This document shows positions 5,906 to 11,291 of a stretch of DNA of 11,291 nt, one piece after another. The position numbers and the translations under genes are program-made. This stretch comes from Burkholderiales bacterium. Its GTDB lineage: Bacteria; Pseudomonadota; Gammaproteobacteria; Burkholderiales; SG8-39. The stretch's first letter is position 1; every line of letters begins with the position of its first letter. The stretch spans positions 1-11,291 of the forward strand of contig JAICPQ010000063.1 of assembly GCA_025929745.1 (NCBI GenBank), in the 5' to 3' direction. The notes under the pieces were generated by a model. That model was not told the DNA's origin. It searched no databases and saw only the letters and a program-made list of their open reading frames with translations.

Positions 5906-6969
5906 GATGGCTCTTGTTGCTGGTGGTGTTGTCCGCCCACGCGATGGAACCCGAAAAGCTGCAGCGCCTGAAAGTGCCCTCGCCGCCATGGCCGCAGGGC
6001 GATGAGCGCGGCATGGCGAACCAGATCGGGCCGGCGACCCTGCAGCGCTGCGCGTGGCACATGCAGCAGCCCGGCGCGAAGTCCTACGAGCTCTCGCAGG
6101 TGCGCTCGAACACGATGCCGCTTTCGCCCTTCGCTGGGCAGTACGCGGTGAAGCCGGAGCCGAGCAATACGATCCCGGGCAGCGCGCATTTGTTCAACAT
6201 GGAGACGTACAACGCCGGCGCGCAACCGGCCCAGCAGGGCACGCAGATGGACGCGCTCGGCCATTTCGGCTACTTCCGCGAGCCCTGGGACGGGAAGAGC
6301 CCGCCGCCGGTCGAAACCGCGCTCTACTACGGCGGCTTTTCGCAAAAGGACGTGAAACCCACGCCCGATTCGCCGCTCCTCAAGCTGGGCATCGAGAAGG
6401 TGCCGCCGATCATCACGAGCGCGGTGCTGTTTGACGCACGTAGTTACAAGAAAAAGGCCATGGAAGCGGGCGAGCTCGTCACCGCGGCCGACCTGCAGGG
6501 GATGCTGAAGGCGCAAGGCCTCGAGAAACGCGGCGTGCTGCCGGGCGACGTAGTCTACGTGCGCACCGGATGGGGCGACCACTGGCGCGACCCGGACACG
6601 GAAAAGTTCTATTACACGAAGGCGCCCGGGCTTTCGTACGATGCCGCGCAATGGCTCGCGCAGCGGCGCATCGTCGTGATCGGGCTGGACACGCCGTTCG
6701 TCGACACCGTCGCCGAGGGGATGCTCGCCGGTAAGGCGGGACCCGCGCCCGGTACACCGCCCGGCCTGCCGTTCGCAGTGCACCACCACATGCTGGCGCA
6801 GGCCGGGATCCACCTCATCGAGAACGCGAAGCTCGACGAGATGGCCGCCGACCGCGTCTGGGTCGCCTGCACGTTGATCCTGCCCTTGCGCGACAAGGGC
6901 GCGGCCGGCTCGGCGGTGCGCCCCGTGGCGATCGGTATGGGGCCTGTTACAAGAGCTGGACGAAGATAA
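5902..6969 (+). CDS. Exported cyclase-family (kynurenine formamidase-like) hydrolase
   Basis: A PF04199-type cyclase-family protein of 355 residues, in the fold of kynurenine formamidase and isatin hydrolase, which hydrolyse amides or lactam-like rings using a metal ion. Residues 1-14 (MRWLLLLVVLSAHA) look like a Sec signal peptide, so it probably acts in the periplasm. The family metal-motif region is QQGTQMDALGH (111-121), where the canonical form is HxGTHxDxPxH: D117 and H121 are kept and two His are Gln. Other family pieces are GVLPGDVVYVRTGWGDHW (211-228), IGLDTPFVD (260-268) and FAVHHHMLAQAGIHLIEN (291-308). ATG 5902 overlaps the previous stop, with AAAGGA (5888-5893) as ribosome site. 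It is last in the tct operon, and its end overlaps the convergent MAPEG gene by 23 bases. Substrate unknown. Confidence 0.83.
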   Translation: MRWLLLLVVLSAHAMEPEKLQRLKVPSPPWPQGDERGMANQIGPATLQRCAWHMQQPGAKSYELSQVRSNTMPLSPFAGQYAVKPEPSNTIPGSAHLFNMETYNAGAQPAQQGTQMDALGHFGYFREPWDGKSPPPVETALYYGGFSQKDVKPTPDSPLLKLGIEKVPPIITSAVLFDARSYKKKAMEAGELVTAADLQGMLKAQGLEKRGVLPGDVVYVRTGWGDHWRDPDTEKFYYTKAPGLSYDAAQWLAQRRIVVIGLDTPFVDTVAEGMLAGKAGPAPGTPPGLPFAVHHHMLAQAGIHLIENAKLDEMAADRVWVACTLILPLRDKGAAGSAVRPVAIGMGPVTRAGRR

Positions 6970-7333
6970 GCACCAGGCCGACCACCGAGACCAGCCATAC
7001 CAGCGTGCGCAGCCAGGGAATGCCCGCGATAAAAACGAGGGCGTAGACAAGCCGCGCCCAGAAGAAAAGCTGCGCGCCAAGGAGCGTGGTGGAGTTGGTC
7101 TTGTTCGCCACCACCGCAGTCAGCACCAGCGCGGCGAAAAGCACCAGGCTTTCGAGCATATTGCGGTGCGCGCGCGCCGCGCGGTCGGCCCAGCCGGTAG
7201 TCGGTGGAAGCGCTTCCCGGTTTCCGGCAAGCGCCGCCAAGCCCACTTGCCCGGTAGCGCCGAGCACTGCGACGAGCATTTGCGCAAAGGTGAGGGCGAC
7301 CGCCGAAGCGAGCCATACGAGTTCAAGTTTCAT
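6947..7333 (-). CDS. MAPEG-family membrane protein
   Basis: A small inner-membrane protein of the MAPEG family (PF01124; eicosanoid and glutathione metabolism), 128 residues, normal for bacterial members. There are four hydrophobic segments: about 4-26 (VWLASAVALTFAQMLVAVLG), 62-75, 85-104 and 107-127. The diagnostic loop after segment one reads GNREALPPTTGWADRAARAHRNMLES, with the conserved Arg/His-Asn-Glu pattern (RAHRNMLE) of the family. ATG 7331-7333 is preceded by GGGAGG at a good distance on the minus strand; a GTG two codons earlier would sit too close to that site. Bacterial MAPEG proteins are mostly uncharacterised and not all bind glutathione. It lies 51 bases downstream of the small unknown gene, probably co-transcribed. 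Confidence 0.85.
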   Translation of the reverse strand: MKLELVWLASAVALTFAQMLVAVLGATGQVGLAALAGNREALPPTTGWADRAARAHRNMLESLVLFAALVLTAVVANKTNSTTLLGAQLFFWARLVYALVFIAGIPWLRTLVWLVSVVGLVLIFVQLL

Positions 7334-7384
7334 ACGCACAACCCTCCCAGGGAGAATTGTCGTACAAACTCTACAAACGCGCTT

Positions 7385-7744
7385 TTAGCGCTTGGACTGC
7401 CAAGGCGCGCGGCGAAATTTCTTGCGCCGCGAAACGACGGCTTCGAGCTGTCGGCCGGCGAACTCGTGCACCTTCTCGCGTATCGCGGCGCGCAAGTCGG
7501 CGGGCAGCGCAGCGGCGGCGTCTTCGAATAGCGCAACCACGTCCCGCGATGCGGGACCGTCGTGGAAAAAACCGCGCTGTTTGTCCCAAACCAGCGCGCG
7601 CTCGCTCGCGTCGGGGCCGTAGCAAAGCTGGAACAGCGTCACCTCGCCGTCGGACTCCCAGACGAACAGATCGAAATAGTCGTCGTGGAACCAGCGCCGC
7701 TTCGCAGGCGGGTCGTCGGCGACTCCCAGGATCTCTTTCAGCAT
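7385..7744 (-). CDS. Small protein of unknown function, conserved-looking
   Basis: A 119-residue soluble protein with no signal peptide or membrane segment. I cannot assign a named family. The central part, RRWFHDDYFDLFVW followed by FQLCYG, SERALVWD and GFFHDG (about residues 16-63), is rich in aromatic and acidic residues and resembles short uncharacterised proteobacterial proteins I recall with RRWF, FQLCY and ERAL-W motifs. The C-terminal third is helical and basic (REKVHEFAGRQLEAVVSRRKKFRR). Codon use matches the neighbours. ATG 7742-7744 has no strong Shine-Dalgarno. CATAAT on the minus strand (7760 down to 7755) could be its -10, which would make the leader very short. It precedes the MAPEG gene on the same strand and is divergent from prkA. 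Confidence 0.7.
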   Translation of the reverse strand: MLKEILGVADDPPAKRRWFHDDYFDLFVWESDGEVTLFQLCYGPDASERALVWDKQRGFFHDGPASRDVVALFEDAAAALPADLRAAIREKVHEFAGRQLEAVVSRRKKFRRAPWQSKR

Positions 7745-8008
7745 CGCGTCAACGATTATGCCTCATGAAACGTTTCCCGTTTTGTCATCGATCGATGACG
7801 CCCGGTCGCAGGGGCGCTCCCTTGCGGCGCACGAATCGGTTTGTCTGTGGGTAAGCCCCCGTCGCCGTTTTTCATCGTGTTACGTCAACGCATTTTTTGT
7901 AGACCCGTTGGACCGTTCGTTGCTTGAGTTCTCACGGTAGTTGACGGGCACTTGTTCGTGGTTAATAGCATCAGAGAAAGAGGCAGCACCCACAACGGAG
8001 GCAGCGAA
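7745..8008. promoter_or_regulatory. Divergent intergenic region upstream of prkA
   Basis: This is the largest gap in the window (264 bases) and less GC-rich than the genes. It should hold the prkA promoter and the one for the small unknown gene. A TTGACG (7941-7946) is a good -35; 16 bases later TAATAG (7963-7968) is only a weak -10. A perfect 16-base palindrome lies at 7784-7799. GGAGG (7997-8001) is the prkA ribosome site, 7 bases before the ATG. I found no convincing terminator and no gene here. Confidence 0.45.
7784..7799. repeat. Perfect 16-bp palindrome GTCATCGATCGATGAC
   Basis: The sequence equals its own reverse complement over all 16 bases, with no spacer. It lies about 40 bases from the start of the small minus-strand gene and about 210 bases before prkA. 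No T run follows on either strand, so a terminator is unlikely; a dimeric regulator site is the natural guess. It partly consists of ATCGAT repeats, so chance cannot be excluded. Confidence 0.5.
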
Positions 8009-9931
8009 ATGAACATGCCGATGCGAGCAGCGAACGAGCACGACGAGAAGCGCTCGAGCCTCATCCGTTCGTTGAGCGAGTTCACCAAGCAGCATCGCGC
8101 GGCGAACTGGGCCGGAACTTTCGCCCAATTCCTCGAAAGCGTATTCCCCACGGACGCGCGCGGCATTGCGCGCTCCAGCCACCAGTACATCTGGGACATG
8201 ATGCGCACGAAAGGCGAGCTCTTCACCGACGAGCTTTTCGGCATCAACGAGACCCTGGAGAGGGTACAGGATTATTTCAAGGCCGCGAGCGCCGGTTCCG
8301 AGGTTGGCCGGCGGCTTCTGCTCCTGCTGGGGCCGCCGTCGGGCGGCAAGTCGAGCATGGTCATCCTGCTCAAGCGTGGGCTCGAGGCCTACAGCCATAC
8401 CGAGGCGGGCGCCCTTTACGGCATCCACGGCTGTCCGGTGCACGAGTCGCCGCTGCACCTCGTGCCGCACACCATGCGCGGCCAGTTCCGCGCCACCTAC
8501 GGGGTGGAGATCACGGGCGAGCTCTGCCCGTACTGCACGACGCGCGTGCAGACCGAGTTCGGCGGCGACTTCATGCAGGTGCCGGTGCAGCGCATCTTCA
8601 TTTCGGAGGCCGGCCGTATCGGCGTCGGCACCTACGCGCCGCACGACCCGACCACCGCGGATATCGCCGACCTCGTCGGCTCGGTGGATCTTTCCAAGGT
8701 CTCGGAGTACGGCGACGAAGGCGACCCGCGCGCTTGGTCCTGGTCCGGCGCGGTGTTCGCCGCGAGTCGCGGTCTTCTCGAGATGATCGAGATCCTGAAG
8801 GTGAAGCGTGAGTTTCTGTATCTCCTCCTCACGCTCACCCAGGAGAAGAACGTCAAGGTGTCGCGCTTCCCGCTCATCCACCTCGACGAGACCATCCTCG
8901 CGCACACCAACCTCGCCGAGTTCCGCAAGTTCCTGCAGGAGGCCGAGAACGAGGCGCTGCTCGATCGCATGGTGATCGTGCAGGTGCCCTACACCCTCTC
9001 TTACAAGGAAGAGGCGCGCATCTATCGCAAGCTTGTGTCCTCCACGCAGGCGTTCCGCGAAGTGCACCTCGATCCGCACGCGCTGCACGTCGCCGCGGTG
9101 TTCGCGGTCCTCACGCGCCTCACGGAGGGCGACGATCGCGAGACCGATCACGTCAAGAAGGTGCGCCTGTACGCCAACGAGGACGTTGAAGGCGTATCGC
9201 AAACGGAAGTCGAGAAGATGCGCATGCGCAATCCCGAGGAGGGGCTCGCCGGCGTGTCGCCACGCTTCGTTATCAACGCGCTCTCAGGCGCCATCATCCA
9301 GTCGCAGGCGAAAAGCCTGACCACGATGGACGTGCTGATCGCGCTCAAGGACGCGATCGAGTCCGACGTGCGCATCGACGGCAAGAAGAAGCGCAAGTGG
9401 GTCGATTTTCTCGTCACGGTGCGCAAGGACTTCTACAACCGCTGGGTGAAGGAAGACGTGCACAAGGCCCTCTTCGTCTCCTTCGAGCAGGAAGCCCAGC
9501 AGCTTCTGGAGAAGTACCTGGACGAGGTCGAGGCCACGCTCGACAACCGCACCATCAAGGACCCGATCACCAGTGAGGAAAGGAAGCCGGACGAGCGCTT
9601 CTTGAGAAACGTCGAAGAGAAGATTCGCATTTCCGAATCCGGCAAGCTCTCCTTCCGCCAGGAAGTGGTGCGGAAGGCGATGGGCGCCTACAAGCGCGGG
9701 GAGAAGTTCACCCTGACCTCGCACGCGCCGCTCCACGACGCGGTCGAGCAGTACCTCTTCGAGCAGCGCCGCGACGTCCTGCGCCTGGTGAGCTCCAGCG
9801 CGCGGCCCGACGACGAAACGCGCCAGAAGATATCGGTGGTCGAAAAACGGCTCGTCGACGAGTACGGCTACGACAGCCACAGCGCGAGAGAAGCCTTGAA
9901 TTACGTCACCACCCTCCTAGCGCAGGAATGA
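8009..9931 (+). CDS. prkA: PrkA-family serine protein kinase / AAA+ ATPase (YeaG)
   Basis: A cytosolic PrkA-family protein of 640 residues; E. coli YeaG is 644. The N-terminal AAA+ part has Walker A GPPSGGKS (108-115, Lys 114), a conserved CPVHESPLHLVP (142-153), a CPYC pair (C173, C176), VGTYAPHDP (207-214) and HLDE (291-294). The C-terminal part, from about 400, is the PrkA kinase-like domain with AGVSPRF, KDPIT and ERKPDERFLRNVEE segments. The start is ATG 8009 with GGAGG seven bases before; the frame is open further upstream but lacks a better site. YeaG is reported to matter in sustained nitrogen starvation and to be RpoS-linked; B. subtilis PrkA acts around sporulation. Its TGA is one base from the yeaH GTG, so the two are co-translated. 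Identity is secure; whether it is a true kinase or mainly an ATPase/protease-like machine is debated. Confidence 0.97.
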   Translation: MNMPMRAANEHDEKRSSLIRSLSEFTKQHRAANWAGTFAQFLESVFPTDARGIARSSHQYIWDMMRTKGELFTDELFGINETLERVQDYFKAASAGSEVGRRLLLLLGPPSGGKSSMVILLKRGLEAYSHTEAGALYGIHGCPVHESPLHLVPHTMRGQFRATYGVEITGELCPYCTTRVQTEFGGDFMQVPVQRIFISEAGRIGVGTYAPHDPTTADIADLVGSVDLSKVSEYGDEGDPRAWSWSGAVFAASRGLLEMIEILKVKREFLYLLLTLTQEKNVKVSRFPLIHLDETILAHTNLAEFRKFLQEAENEALLDRMVIVQVPYTLSYKEEARIYRKLVSSTQAFREVHLDPHALHVAAVFAVLTRLTEGDDRETDHVKKVRLYANEDVEGVSQTEVEKMRMRNPEEGLAGVSPRFVINALSGAIIQSQAKSLTTMDVLIALKDAIESDVRIDGKKKRKWVDFLVTVRKDFYNRWVKEDVHKALFVSFEQEAQQLLEKYLDEVEATLDNRTIKDPITSEERKPDERFLRNVEEKIRISESGKLSFRQEVVRKAMGAYKRGEKFTLTSHAPLHDAVEQYLFEQRRDVLRLVSSSARPDDETRQKISVVEKRLVDEYGYDSHSAREALNYVTTLLAQE

Positions 9932-9932
9932 C

Positions 9933-11096
9933 GTGACGATCAGGATCGCGGCCGAAACCCCTTGGTACGAGCTCTTCTCCCGAGGGGCTCGGGACTGGCT
10001 GCGCCACAACCAGAAAGTGCGCTCGGCGGTGAAGGAAAGCCTGCCGGATCTCCTGGCGGGCTCGGATCTCATTACGCGGCCCGGCAACCGCACCGTCGCG
10101 GTCCCGGTCAAGTTCCTCGAGCACGCGCGCTTTCGCCTTGCCGAGGCGCAGACGCAGCAGGGCGCCGGCCAGGGCAAAGGACAGCCGGGCGACGTGCTGC
10201 AGCCGGCGCGCGATCAGGGCGACCAGCAGGGCCGCGCCGGCGGCACCGGCAACGGCGAGATCCGGTTCGTCGTCGAGCTGAAGATCGACGAGATCGTCGA
10301 CTGGCTCTGGGAGGAACTGAAGCTGCCGGAGCTCAAGCCCAAGCGCGCCGCGACGATGGATGAACCAGACTACATCCGCGAAGGCTGGGACAAGCGCGGC
10401 GCGCGCTCGCGACTCGATCGGCGCCGCACGATGAAAGAAGCGGTCAAGCGCCGCTCTGTACAGGAAAGAGGCACGGACGACGTCGTTGCCATCGTGAACG
10501 AGGACTTGCGCTTCCGCCAGCTCGTGCGCCGCGCGACGCCGGCGACGAATGCGGCAGTCGTCTTCGCCCTCGACGTCTCCGGATCCATGGACGAGGCGCA
10601 GCGGCGGCTCGCCAAGCAGTTTTTCTTCTTCGCGCTGCAGGGCATCCGCCGCCAGTACACCAAGGTCGAGACGGTTTTCCTCGCCCATGCGGCGGAAGCG
10701 TGGGAGTTCGACGAGAGCCAGTTTTTTAAGGCTTCTTCCAGTGGCGGCACGGTGACCTCGAGCGTCGCGCGCCTCGCGCTCGAGCTTCTGCAAAACCGCT
10801 TCGATACGAGCCGCTACAACGCCTACTTCTTCTATGCCTCCGACGGGGAGAACGCCGCCGAAGACCGCGAGGAATCGCGCAGCGTGCTCGCCGAGCTCAC
10901 CGAGCTCGTGAACTACGCGGGCTACGTGGAGACCGGCGGCGTGGCCACGTTCCGGCCGCGCGAGACGCAGCTCGCCGAGACCTTCAATGAGTTCAAAGCG
11001 CGCGGCGCTCCGGTGGGCGTGAGCCACCTCGGCAACCAGGAAGACATCTGGCGCGCGATCCGCGAGTTCTTCACCGAACAGGCTCGCAGTGAATAA
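9933..11096 (+). CDS. yeaH: YeaH/YhbH-family protein with VWA-like domain (DUF444)
   Basis: Cytosolic partner gene of prkA, 387 residues, slightly shorter than E. coli YeaH (427). The N-terminus (1-70) is basic, with WYELFSRGARDWLRHNQKVR. A Gln/Gly-rich flexible linker spans about 72-108 and precedes GEIRFVVELKIDEIVDWLWEEL. A von Willebrand A-like domain fills the C-terminal half, with a complete metal site: FALDVSGSMD (D214, S216, S218), SGGT (T273) and ASDGEN (D304). GTG 9933 is the only workable start: ATG 9928 hits a stop after two codons, and AGGAA precedes the GTG at a normal distance. It probably works with PrkA as a metal-dependent binding partner, in the style of AAA+/VWA pairs; that pairing is inference from gene order and domains. 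Confidence 0.95.
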   Translation: MTIRIAAETPWYELFSRGARDWLRHNQKVRSAVKESLPDLLAGSDLITRPGNRTVAVPVKFLEHARFRLAEAQTQQGAGQGKGQPGDVLQPARDQGDQQGRAGGTGNGEIRFVVELKIDEIVDWLWEELKLPELKPKRAATMDEPDYIREGWDKRGARSRLDRRRTMKEAVKRRSVQERGTDDVVAIVNEDLRFRQLVRRATPATNAAVVFALDVSGSMDEAQRRLAKQFFFFALQGIRRQYTKVETVFLAHAAEAWEFDESQFFKASSSGGTVTSSVARLALELLQNRFDTSRYNAYFFYASDGENAAEDREESRSVLAELTELVNYAGYVETGGVATFRPRETQLAETFNEFKARGAPVGVSHLGNQEDIWRAIREFFTEQARSE

Positions 11097-11101
11097 CTCC
11101 C

Positions 11102-11291
11102 ATGACTGAACTGGAGGAGTACGCCGAGCGCATCGAGGGGCTCGCGAAGCGCGAGGGGCTCGACTATTACCCGGTCGACTTCGAGCTCGCGCCGCAGAGC
11201 CTGATGACCGAAATCGCGGTCTACGGCCTGCCGATCCGCATGCCGCACTGGTCCTTCGGCGTGCGCTACATCCACCAGCTCGTGCGCCAGA
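11102..11291 (+). CDS. spoVR: SpoVR-family protein (YcgB), 5' part only
   Basis: The first 63 codons of a SpoVR-family gene that runs off the right edge; full members are roughly 500 residues. The reading is clear: MTELEEYAERIEGLAKREGL, then DYYPVDFEL and MTEIAVYGLPIRMPHWSFG with RYIHQL, which matches the start of SpoVR/YcgB proteins (GLD-YP-FE, then the P-R-HW-FG block). ATG 11102 follows the yeaH TAA by five bases; no strong Shine-Dalgarno is visible, so coupling to yeaH is likely. SpoVR is named for a role in spore cortex formation in Bacillus, but it is common in non-sporulating proteobacteria beside prkA and yeaH, where it belongs to the stress module. Molecular function is not established. 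Confidence 0.9.
   Translation, partial: MTELEEYAERIEGLAKREGLDYYPVDFELAPQSLMTEIAVYGLPIRMPHWSFGVRYIHQLVRQ

Noticed and set aside
5090..7080. Long minus-strand frames opposite the TIM-barrel and cyclase genes
   Set aside because: They mirror well-supported plus-strand genes and show no protein motifs of their own.
7334..7339. GTG start two codons earlier for the MAPEG gene
   Set aside because: GGGAGG would be only about two bases away, too close; ATG 7331-7333 has normal spacing.
7812..7825. Sigma-54-like GG-N10-GC with TTGC upstream of prkA
   Set aside because: Only the minimal GG/GC spacing fits; the rest of the -24 element does not match, and such pairs are frequent by chance in GC-rich DNA, although sigma-54 control of yeaG is plausible elsewhere.
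7880..9202. 440-codon minus-strand frame opposite prkA
   Set aside because: Typical antisense shadow in GC-rich DNA (Leu/Arg/His-rich); no motifs, no ribosome site, and prkA is unambiguous.
9906..11027. 373-codon minus-strand frame opposite yeaH
   Set aside because: Shadow of yeaH; composition is low-complexity Ala/Arg/Leu and no domain is seen.

Overview
The window is dense, GC-rich proteobacterial DNA with third-codon positions dominated by G and C. A Bug-type (TctC) solute receptor with its own TctAB transporter, a MipA/OmpV outer-membrane protein and a PrkA-YeaH-SpoVR stress cluster together suggest a Gram-negative betaproteobacterium, most likely Burkholderiales-like. That placement is inference. 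I see no tRNA, rRNA, CRISPR array, insertion sequence or phage gene.

Layout. Bases 1-2189 (minus strand) carry a large MipA/OmpV-type outer-membrane barrel protein and, upstream of it, a glutathionyl-hydroquinone reductase (Xi-class glutathione transferase). Their junction is odd: the barrel gene's signal-peptide-like stretch has no in-frame start codon and runs through the 3' end of the transferase gene, which lacks its usual C-terminal tail. A 54-base divergent promoter region (2190-2243) with overlapping -10 boxes separates them from a tightly overlapped plus-strand operon (2244-6969): tctC, tctB, tctA, a TIM-barrel sugar-phosphate isomerase/epimerase-like protein, and an exported cyclase-family (kynurenine formamidase-like) hydrolase. 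A terminator-like hairpin followed by a T-rich run lies inside the first codons of tctB, where it could make receptor mRNA more abundant than the membrane subunits.

Bases 6947-7744 (minus strand) hold a MAPEG-family membrane protein and, upstream of it, a small conserved-looking protein of unknown function. A regulatory gap (7745-8008) contains a perfect 16-bp palindrome. From 8009 to the right edge run prkA (yeaG), yeaH and the first 63 codons of spoVR (ycgB), the widespread kinase/VWA/SpoVR module linked in enterobacteria to starvation and general stress.

Working together: the TTT transporter, exported cyclase and cytosolic TIM-barrel enzyme look like one uptake-and-catabolism unit. The model is that the cyclase opens a cyclic ester or amide in the periplasm, TctC captures the resulting carboxylate, TctAB imports it, and the TIM-barrel enzyme acts on it inside. 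The substrate cannot be read from the sequence. The PrkA module is an independent stress-response operon.
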